Assembly: GCF_011378905.1 (NCBI RefSeq)
Contig: NZ_WTPY01000005.1
Span: 62,001-126,000 of the forward strand
DNA length: 64,000 bases
DNA from: Paraglaciecola sp. 20A4
GTDB lineage: Bacteria > Pseudomonadota > Gammaproteobacteria > Enterobacterales > Alteromonadaceae
Direction of reading: 5' to 3'
Position numbers and translations under genes: made by a program. Below are positions 58,022 to 64,000 of this stretch, in pieces; positions within the stretch are counted from its first letter, which is position 1, and every line of letters starts with the position of its first letter. The notes beneath the pieces were generated by a model, which worked only from the letters and a program-made list of their open reading frames with translations, had not been told where the DNA came from and did no database searches.

Positions 58022-58530
58022 TGCTAAAGCCAATTTACTCTCGCGTTTTACTGGGTCCTGTTATGTTACTTGGACTCAGCAGTCTAAATGCTTGCGCCTG
58101 TTTTAGTGACTCAAACAAAAAAACAGCATCTGAATCCCGTTATGCAGATGAGCTTAACTCATCTAAAAATGTAAATCCGAGCAAGCTGATAGCTCAGATA
58201 CAAAAAGTACCAGAGGCAAAATATACTATGACCTCAAGTGAACACCCGCTTAGCTGGGTTAATGACGCCGACCCTCTCGCCGATGCCCAGCAAGCTATTG
58301 CTAGCAGTGATTTTCGCTTATTAGCTTTTTCCGGTCGTGTTGTTTCAATACCCGGTATTGATTTATCCAAGCTAACACTTGATGTATTGCAGCGCCAATG
58401 CGGCTATCGCACAATAAAAGGTACAGGAGATACATTGCGTATTGGTGAGCAAACCTCATTGCGTTCCAAAGCGCACGATTATGCAGTTATTTATAATCAA
58501 CACATATTAACGGAATGTGAGTTGCCATAG
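58021..58530 (+). CDS. Lipoprotein translationally coupled to the metzincin gene
   Basis: The ATG at 58021 overlaps the metzincin stop by one base (TGATG), a sign of coupled translation; an in-frame TTG at 58018 is less likely. The product of about 169 residues has a lipobox (LSSLNAC) and no family I recognise. Residues 90-165 contain FRLLAFSGRVVSIPGI and several conserved-looking basic residues. It may act as a chaperone, inhibitor or anchor for the protease, by context only. Confidence 0.7.
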   Translation: MLKPIYSRVLLGPVMLLGLSSLNACACFSDSNKKTASESRYADELNSSKNVNPSKLIAQIQKVPEAKYTMTSSEHPLSWVNDADPLADAQQAIASSDFRLLAFSGRVVSIPGIDLSKLTLDVLQRQCGYRTIKGTGDTLRIGEQTSLRSKAHDYAVIYNQHILTECELP

Positions 58531-58534
58531 CGGT

Positions 58535-58566
58535 AGCTCAAGCTCAAGCTCAAGCTCAAGCTCAAG
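58535..58566. repeat. AGCTCA hexanucleotide tandem repeat
   Basis: Five exact copies of AGCTCA plus two bases begin five bases after the lipoprotein stop. The tract is a slippage-prone microsatellite, outside coding sequence. Confidence 0.95.
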
Positions 58567-58585
58567 AAAATATATCTCGTATTAT

Positions 58586-58615
58586 TTTTTGAGTATCTTA
58601 AAAACTACTCAAAAA
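58586..58615. terminator. Inverted repeat, possible terminator
   Basis: TTTTTGAGTA and TACTCAAAAA form a perfect 10-bp stem around a 10-base loop, 56 bases after the lipoprotein stop. The stem is AT-rich and no T-run follows on the plus strand, so its efficiency is doubtful. Confidence 0.45.
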
Positions 58616-58860
58616 CGCCTTATTTTTAACCCCTAAAATAAAAATGGGCGTAATCTTTTCTTCAGCGCAATACACATAGCATTAGCTGATGAGTGTTTAG
58701 GTAATTAACACACCCTAGCCTGACATTTTAATTCTCTCTCGTCATCAATCACTTTGATATATCGCGCCAATTTATTAATTGCCACACCCATGCAGTCAGT
58801 GGTGAGGCAATTAATAGCAAGTTACCTCAGGGTGAGGTGATATCAAAAAGGATAAACGAT

Positions 58861-59301
58861 ATGAACAATATAAAAATGGCTTTTCTAACAGGTATGTTGG
58901 CATTGAGTATGTCAACGGCGACGAATGCTCAAGAATCAAGTTACTCATATGGAACAGTGTGGGAAGCCCATGGTATTCGAATATTACCCGGTCAATTTGA
59001 GAATTACATGGATCATCTATCCGGCAGTTGGAAACAAGTTTATGACTTTGCCAAAAAGGAAGGCCACGTTATTGACTACCACGTGCTTGCCACGAATAAC
59101 GCAAGGAAAGGTGAGGCAGATATAATGTTAGTCATCGAATACAAAGACTATATGAAAACAGCTGAGTACCAAGATTTTCAAAAGAAAATAGATGAGTTGC
59201 TTGCTACCAACGAGCGCAAGGCTGATAAAGAATTTGGTGAAAGAGCAACCATGCGTGAAACCTTGAGTTCGATGCAATTTCAAGAGCTTGATTTAAAATA
59301 G
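58861..59301 (+). CDS. Small exported protein of unknown function
   Basis: About 146 residues from ATG 58861, with AGGA upstream; an in-frame start at 58837 would extend before the signal peptide. The N-terminus is a signal peptide ending TNAQ. The mature part (GTVWEAHGIRILPGQFENYM, then HVIDYHVLATN and ADIMLVIEYKD) has the strand-helix pattern of a small dimeric alpha/beta barrel (NIPSNAP- or Dabb-like), an impression only. It is probably periplasmic. Confidence 0.65.
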   Translation: MNNIKMAFLTGMLALSMSTATNAQESSYSYGTVWEAHGIRILPGQFENYMDHLSGSWKQVYDFAKKEGHVIDYHVLATNNARKGEADIMLVIEYKDYMKTAEYQDFQKKIDELLATNERKADKEFGERATMRETLSSMQFQELDLK

Positions 59302-59398
59302 TCAGACGCAAACTCCATGTTTTAGCACACATAACATGAAATAATTCTGCGCAAATGGCGTTCGTATTATCACTGATACATTACAAATGTGATTCGCC

Positions 59399-59650
59399 AT
59401 GCAGCCCGTTTACTCGAAGCTTTTGCTGGTCATCATAAGTGTATTATCTTTCTCAAATCTTGCCTCAATCTATAAAATTGAAACGCTAAAAAGCGGAAAT
59501 TATCGTTTCATAAAAGAGCAACTTCGCTCTGTGTTCATGATCACTAGACAAGGAGCACGCATTTCAAATCCAATGAATAAGGCTGCGGGCAGATGGCTAA
59601 AAGCACACATAAAATCGCGCTTTAACGTGCCCGTTAAAAACGTGATATAA
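59399..59650 (+). CDS. Possible small protein (doubtful)
   Basis: An 83-residue open frame with a hydrophobic N-terminus (VYSKLLLVIISVLSFSNLAS) and a basic remainder. No ribosome-binding site is apparent and it borders a stretch with decayed coding signals. It could be real, a truncated remnant or chance. Confidence 0.3.
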   Translation: MQPVYSKLLLVIISVLSFSNLASIYKIETLKSGNYRFIKEQLRSVFMITRQGARISNPMNKAAGRWLKAHIKSRFNVPVKNVI

Positions 59651-60304
59651 AATTATAATCAATCTGATCGTATCTGTGGCGCTGAAGTGTTTGACGACCC
59701 TGATATTGTCTTTATGGCCCCCAAATATTAGCTCACAAACCGTTCAACTTAATTATCATGGACCCAATGATGACGAAGGGTCCATAAATATGCTGTTCGA
59801 ACCGTAAAAATTACGCTTTGTCGTCGATTAGATAATCATCAGCCGAATGCCACAGCAAAACTGTGGAGTTACGATATTCAGGAAATGATAAACTCAACGT
59901 AAACCGGACTAACGTATGATTAAACCACCGTTGTCGGCGGCCATACTGATAATAGCAACAAACAAAATTTGCACATTATTTACGTTATTTGAATCAGCTG
60001 TAAAGCCAAGTTACAGCTGGTGCTCATGCAGGTAAATTATTAGCAGACATTCAGAAATCGGTCGCTCTAAGCGAGTTTAGTGATCTGGCAAACTATGAAC
60101 AATGACTGCCGCTAAACATTGAAGGCCTTTAAAGATACTTAATGGAAGAATCGGCTGCGAGTTGTCGTCCAGATATTTATCGACCGTAAGCACTTATCCT
60201 CGCTATTCAGCTAAAGCTGTAAAGCGTAAAATAGGTTCTATGCTAAATTCGATAGTATTTTGGGTAAACAGCAGTTTCAATAACCTCTAAAATAAGCGAC
60301 AAAT
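59651..60304. other. Gene-poor, probably decayed stretch
   Basis: Several short frames read like protein but end in stops, for example CGAEVFDDPDIVFMAPKY ending near 59730, and AHAGKLLADIQKSVALSEFS around 60024-60084. The latter is followed, after stops in the same frame, by RYLMEESAASCRPDIY. An 8-bp inverted repeat (ATGGACCC / GGGTCCAT, 59758-59785) is also present. I cannot name the ancestral gene or genes. Confidence 0.4.
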
Positions 60305-60643
60305 ATGCAAGATGAAGTGAAATTTACCGATTTAACAGAAGGTAGCGGAAAAGCCATAGAACGTGGTGCGCTAATCACCGTCAACTATCGCGGTTATCTC
60401 GAAGATGGCAGCGAATTTGACTCGTCATATAAGAATGATGCGCCATTTCAAATTGTACTAAGCAACAAGCGCGTGATCCAAGGCTGGATATTAGGCCTTA
60501 AAGGTATGAAGGAAGGTGGCAAACGCAAACTATGGGTGCCTGCATCTCTTGCTTATGGTGAGCGACAGATTGGCAATATGATCCCGTCTAACGCCAACTT
60601 AACCTTTGAAATAGAATTACTCGAAGTACTAACTCGGGATTAA
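60305..60643 (+). CDS. FKBP-type peptidyl-prolyl isomerase
   Basis: The 112-residue single-domain FKBP isomerase has the standard landmarks VNYRGYLEDGSEFDSS, VIQGWILGLKGMKEGGKRKL, PASLAYGER and the terminal FEIELLEV strand. It lacks a signal peptide, so it acts in the cytoplasm, probably in protein folding. It stands alone between the decayed stretch and the LysE gene. Confidence 0.93.
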   Translation: MQDEVKFTDLTEGSGKAIERGALITVNYRGYLEDGSEFDSSYKNDAPFQIVLSNKRVIQGWILGLKGMKEGGKRKLWVPASLAYGERQIGNMIPSNANLTFEIELLEVLTRD

Positions 60644-60734
60644 TTTAGTCGAATAACACTATATTCAATACTCAGTTAAGCAACAATTGATGCTGGATTG
60701 TCCCACTGAAAGCGCTCGACTCAATATACCCTTG

Positions 60735-61328
60735 CTATAAAAATACTGGATACATAGACGCAACTAATAATCCGGCCATGGTGTAATTGAACACCCTTAA
60801 ACGTTTATTGTTGGTCAACAAGCTTTGAATTTTTTGCCCTAAAACCGTCCAGCCACTAATACATGGAAGGTTCACCGAACCAAATACTCCTGCCACCATT
60901 AGCACCGCCATAGCACTTTTCGATGGCGCATAAACGCTGATTGCAGTTAACGCCATTGTCCATGCTTTCGGATTCACCCACTGAAACATGACGGCCTGTA
61001 AAAAGGTCATAGGTTTAGCATTCCCAGATTTATCTGTAGATGTAGTAGACGAAGTCGCTATTTTGTAAGCCAAATATAACAAATAACTGACACTAACTAT
61101 TTTCAAAATATGATAGGTAATGGGAAAAAGATCAAATAATTGCATAATCCCTAACCCCACTAAAACCACCATTAGCGTAAAGCCTGATGCGACTCCAAGC
61201 ATATGCGGCAAAGTACGCTTTACACCATAATTTGCACCCGACGCCATCAACATAAGATTATTCGGCCCAGGGGTAATCGACGACACAAAGGCAAAAAGTA
61301 TTAACGCGCTGAGTATTTCGAATGTCAT
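60735..61328 (-). CDS. LysE/RhtB-family amino-acid exporter
   Basis: About 197 residues from the ATG at 61328, with the family start SSITPGPNNLMLMASGANYG and about six membrane helices. QWVNPKAWTMAL is the characteristic mid-protein motif. LysE/RhtB proteins export amino acids or related compounds. It is divergent from an Lrp-family regulator 99 bases away, the standard arrangement for Lrp-controlled exporters. The upstream in-frame start at 61361 is less family-like. Confidence 0.92.
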   Translation of the reverse strand: MTFEILSALILFAFVSSITPGPNNLMLMASGANYGVKRTLPHMLGVASGFTLMVVLVGLGIMQLFDLFPITYHILKIVSVSYLLYLAYKIATSSTTSTDKSGNAKPMTFLQAVMFQWVNPKAWTMALTAISVYAPSKSAMAVLMVAGVFGSVNLPCISGWTVLGQKIQSLLTNNKRLRVFNYTMAGLLVASMYPVFL

Positions 61329-61427
61329 TGAAGTTATTTCACTGTTTGAGGTTATGTGCAATTATAAAGAGCAAAACACGAAATTACCGTGCCATTAACG
61401 ACGAAATAACCAGCTTAAGCACAATAA

Positions 61428-61880
61428 ATGATTAAAAAAGATAATTATAACAAACAAATATTGCAAGAGCTTAGTCAACATGGTCGTATCGCCAACACTG
61501 AACTAGCTGAAAAAATTGGTTTATCTCCATCCGCCTGTTTGCGCAGAGTTCAGGAATTAGAAAACAGCGGTATTATAAGAGGTTACCGAGCCATTTTAGA
61601 TAGCGAATTATTAGGCAACGGTTTTATTGCCTATGTTACGGTCGGTTTAGGAGAGCACACTAAAGGTTCACAAGATGCGTTCGAGCGAGCCATCGCTAAT
61701 GCAGATGAAGTTACAGAATGCCATAACGTAACCGGCTCATTCGAATATATTTTACGCGTCGAAACCTCTAATTTGAAAACGTACAAGACCTTTCATACAG
61801 ACATACTTGGTACCCTACCCCAGGTGAGTACCATCACCACACACGTTGTAATGGACTCACCCAAAGACCAACGGGCATAG
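61428..61880 (+). CDS. Lrp/AsnC-family regulator
   Basis: The 150-residue protein has an N-terminal helix-turn-helix (NTELAEKIGLSPSACLRRVQEL) and a C-terminal RAM ligand domain (about 68-145). It is divergent from the LysE-family exporter, which it probably controls in response to an amino acid. The intergenic promoter space is about 100 bases. Confidence 0.92.
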   Translation: MIKKDNYNKQILQELSQHGRIANTELAEKIGLSPSACLRRVQELENSGIIRGYRAILDSELLGNGFIAYVTVGLGEHTKGSQDAFERAIANADEVTECHNVTGSFEYILRVETSNLKTYKTFHTDILGTLPQVSTITTHVVMDSPKDQRA

Positions 61881-62113
61881 CCATCATAATAAGAAATGTC
61901 TCAGATCATGTTTGAGAAGATTGAATCTTTAACACTCGTAAACTAGCTTTAAAAGGTGCCTATCTGTTTTTCCAGCATGCACGCCCAAGGCGCTCGCGCA
62001 GTTTCGAAGTACCCGCCCCAAAAACACAGAAGCAATAATGTCCGATACTTGTCAGTGCCTGATAAATTAGACATCGGCTACAGGACTGAGCTTACCTACA
62101 GAAGGATTTGAAA

Positions 62114-63175
62114 ATGAATACATGTGAGCACAATGTGTCCAAATATTGTGATCTACCGCTAGTAGTGCCGCGAAAGCTAGCGCCAGATATTGATCAGAAC
62201 CGTGAATCTTTAGTACGTTATATTGAGAAAAAGTGGGTTAACCATACGGTATTACATTATTACTTTATGCAAAATAGAAGCGATTTAACCGCCCCCCTTG
62301 CTCAATTAGAAGCGGCAAGAGACGCCTTTAACGAATGGAAAAACCTAGGTCTTGGTCTAGAGTTTATGGAAGTTTCCCAAGCCGTCGACGCAGAAATTCG
62401 AATCGGTTTTACGCCCGGAAGCTCTTGGTCATATGTTGGTCGTGATTGCATAGATTTGGTACCAAACTCCGCGCAGCAAACTATGAACTTTGGTTGGGAC
62501 TTGACCACTGCTTATGGCCACGATACCGCTCTACATGAAATTGGCCACGCTATGGGATTCCCCCATGAACATCAAAATCACAAGGCAGGTATCGTCTGGA
62601 ATGAAGAAGCGGTATATGCCGCTTTTGCTGGGTCACCAAATTTTTGGGAAAGGGACAAAACGTACCATAATATAATTCGTAAGATATCCCCCCAAGATGC
62701 GACCGGCTCGTCTTGGGACAGAGATTCCATTATGCATTACCAATTTCAAGCAGGTTTAATATTACAACCGGTCGGGTATGAGAATCGGCCCTTGATACCG
62801 GCACCCGGTTTATCCGAAATGGATAAGCAAGAAGCACGCAAATTTTACCCTTCCAATAGCCAATTGCAATGGCCTACGTTAGAACCGTTTCTATCCCATA
62901 AGCTGGATATAAAACCCGGAGAACAATTAGATTTTACCATTGAGCCTAAAATCAGCCGCACGTATAACATCCAAACTTTTGGCAGTATGGACACCGTTAT
63001 AGTACTTTTTGAAGATGATCATGGTGAGCCAATATTTTTAGCCGGTGACGATGATAGCGGCACAAATTACAATTCTAAAATCGAGTTACGCCTCATAAAT
63101 GGCCGACGATATTATCTGCGCTTAAGGTTATATAGCGAAGGTACATCAGGCGAAGGTGGAATTATGCTGTGGTAA
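62114..63175 (+). CDS. Astacin-like zinc metalloprotease without signal peptide
   Basis: About 353 residues from ATG 62114, preceded by GAAGGA; an in-frame TTG at 62108 is less likely. The astacin zinc signature HEIGHAMGFPHEH (residues 141-153) and the Met-turn SIMHYQF are intact. SWSYVGRDC and TMNFGWDLT are typical of bacterial M12A relatives. The last 90 residues form a beta-rich domain resembling PPC-type secretion-associated domains. No signal peptide is seen at the N-terminus (MNTCEHNVSKYCDLP), which is odd for such an enzyme. Confidence 0.88.
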   Translation: MNTCEHNVSKYCDLPLVVPRKLAPDIDQNRESLVRYIEKKWVNHTVLHYYFMQNRSDLTAPLAQLEAARDAFNEWKNLGLGLEFMEVSQAVDAEIRIGFTPGSSWSYVGRDCIDLVPNSAQQTMNFGWDLTTAYGHDTALHEIGHAMGFPHEHQNHKAGIVWNEEAVYAAFAGSPNFWERDKTYHNIIRKISPQDATGSSWDRDSIMHYQFQAGLILQPVGYENRPLIPAPGLSEMDKQEARKFYPSNSQLQWPTLEPFLSHKLDIKPGEQLDFTIEPKISRTYNIQTFGSMDTVIVLFEDDHGEPIFLAGDDDSGTNYNSKIELRLINGRRYYLRLRLYSEGTSGEGGIMLW

Positions 63176-63181
63176 AAAATC

Positions 63182-63207
63182 AGGCTAGATACTATTTAAT
63201 CTAGCCT
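63182..63207 (+). terminator. Intrinsic terminator after astacin-like gene
   Basis: AGGCTAGAT and ATCTAGCCT form a perfect 9-bp stem with an 8-base loop, followed by CGTTTTG, just after the stop. Confidence 0.75.
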
Positions 63208-63451
63208 CGTTTTGATAAAGCCTCTCATCACAAACGAAATCAAGAAAAGCGATATACAATAACGACCATAAAGCAATGATGTTATTAATTTAGTCGCAAA
63301 ACGCAAGGACGCATTAAGTATTAACGCATCGAAGTGAATTTAGTAACTCACTCATACTTAAGTCTCCCATACGTTGAAAGCCCTTGCCCCTAGAGAGCTT
63401 GCTTTATAGGATGATGAAAGTCTCTACATATCAATTTCATTTGGACACGTT

Positions 63452-64000
63452 ATGCTTTACCAAGTTGCATCAGTTTTACTCAGCCCAATATTTTTCGTGC
63501 AAGGTAAGTATGTCAGGCGAGTTACCCCAAAACTACCCGAACCGGATGGTCCGCGACATGGAGTAGTAGGCCTTGGTGAACCAATATCTTTGCTGGTGAT
63601 TGGCGACTCAGCAGCAGCAGGGGTGGGCGTTGAATATCAACAACACGCGCTAGCAGGCAACATACTGAATATACTTGGCTCGCGCTATGAAATCTCATGG
63701 AAGCTCATGGCTAAAACAGGTGATACATCGACTCAATTATTAGATAAAATCCGCAACTCTGCGCTCGGCGAAACCTATGACACGGTTATAATATCAATCG
63801 GTGTAAATGATGTAACAGGCCTGACTTCAGCCAAAAGCTGGACAAACAACCTAGATTTGATCACGCGAGCCTTACACGAAAAATTCACGGCGAAACGGAT
63901 ATTGTTCTCAAGCTTACCCCCCATGCACTTGTTCCCTGCACTACCCCATCCTCTTCGATGGTGGTTAGGCACCAGAGCCAAGCAATTAAATGAATTGGCT
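63452..64000 (+). CDS. SGNH/GDSL-family hydrolase, truncated by window end
   Basis: An open frame from ATG 63452 runs to the last base of the window without a stop (183 codons visible). After an N-terminal hydrophobic stretch it shows SLLVIGDSAAAGVGVE (block I, nucleophile Ser) and TVIISIGVNDVTGL (block III, GxND), the SGNH esterase/lipase signature. The catalytic Asp/His block V lies beyond the window. It is probably a membrane-associated esterase. No clear ribosome-binding site precedes it. Confidence 0.85.
   Translation, partial: MLYQVASVLLSPIFFVQGKYVRRVTPKLPEPDGPRHGVVGLGEPISLLVIGDSAAAGVGVEYQQHALAGNILNILGSRYEISWKLMAKTGDTSTQLLDKIRNSALGETYDTVIISIGVNDVTGLTSAKSWTNNLDLITRALHEKFTAKRILFSSLPPMHLFPALPHPLRWWLGTRAKQLNELA

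Larger units (their letters stand above)
58531..58860. other. Intergenic region with repeat and hairpin
   Basis: This gap of 330 bases holds the AGCTCA tandem repeat (58535-58566) and a 10-bp inverted repeat (58586-58615). I see no coding signal in it. Confidence 0.6.

Noticed and set aside
58535-58566. CRISPR-like or other functional array in the AGCTCA repeat tract
   Set aside because: The units are six bases long, directly adjacent and without spacers, so this is a simple microsatellite.

Overview
The window looks like a chromosomal segment of a marine gammaproteobacterium of the order Alteromonadales (Paraglaciecola/Glaciecola-like). The grounds are an estimated low-40s G+C content, the Alteromonadales-type neighbours of erpA, mdh/argR and parC, an Oar-like TonB-dependent receptor, several proteins of DUF families common in that order (DUF2937, DUF2726, DUF2721, DUF2982), and a CrbS/CrbR acetate-switch locus. 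The genus is inference. No phage, insertion sequence, CRISPR array, rRNA or tRNA was recognised.

Layout: 0.1-8.3 kb holds housekeeping and conserved genes (hemJ, a ClC-family protein with altered anion-pathway residues, erpA, an EF-hand protein, mdh divergent from argR). 8.3-18.0 kb reads as a nucleic-acid/nucleoside scavenging locus: an exported EEP-family phosphodiesterase, an Oar-like TonB receptor, a binding-protein-like/membrane-protein pair of unknown function, uridine kinase, NupC and a 2OG-Fe(II) oxygenase. Three near-identical 16-bp palindromes lie in its intergenic regions. 18.0-25.0 kb carries a TPR lipoprotein, a DnaQ-like exonuclease, a cNMP/CBS/DUF294 protein, a GGDEF-EAL protein and a FIST protein.

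25.2-36.8 kb is an acetate locus: a two-subunit acetate symporter, the CrbS sensor kinase with a transporter-like N-terminus, the CrbR response regulator, acetyl-CoA synthetase, a Cache-domain chemoreceptor and a DcaP-like porin. A nearly invariant 22-bp element precedes both the symporter operon and acs, and a diverged copy precedes the porin. These are good candidates for CrbR sites.

37.0-40.7 kb has mtnN, a CbiB-like protein, btuF and two small genes. 40.7-50.7 kb has tyrS, a MepM-like endopeptidase, a decayed anmK remnant, an Lrp regulator divergent from an aspartoacylase-like gene, a carboxylesterase, parC and a sorbosone-dehydrogenase-like protein. 51-55 kb has a BarA-like hybrid kinase, DUF2982 and a 49-residue companion gene. 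55.3-64 kb is more accessory: a metzincin with a probable GlyGly-CTERM tail, a coupled lipoprotein, a decayed stretch, FKBP, an LysE/Lrp pair, an astacin-like protease without signal peptide, and an SGNH hydrolase cut by the window edge.
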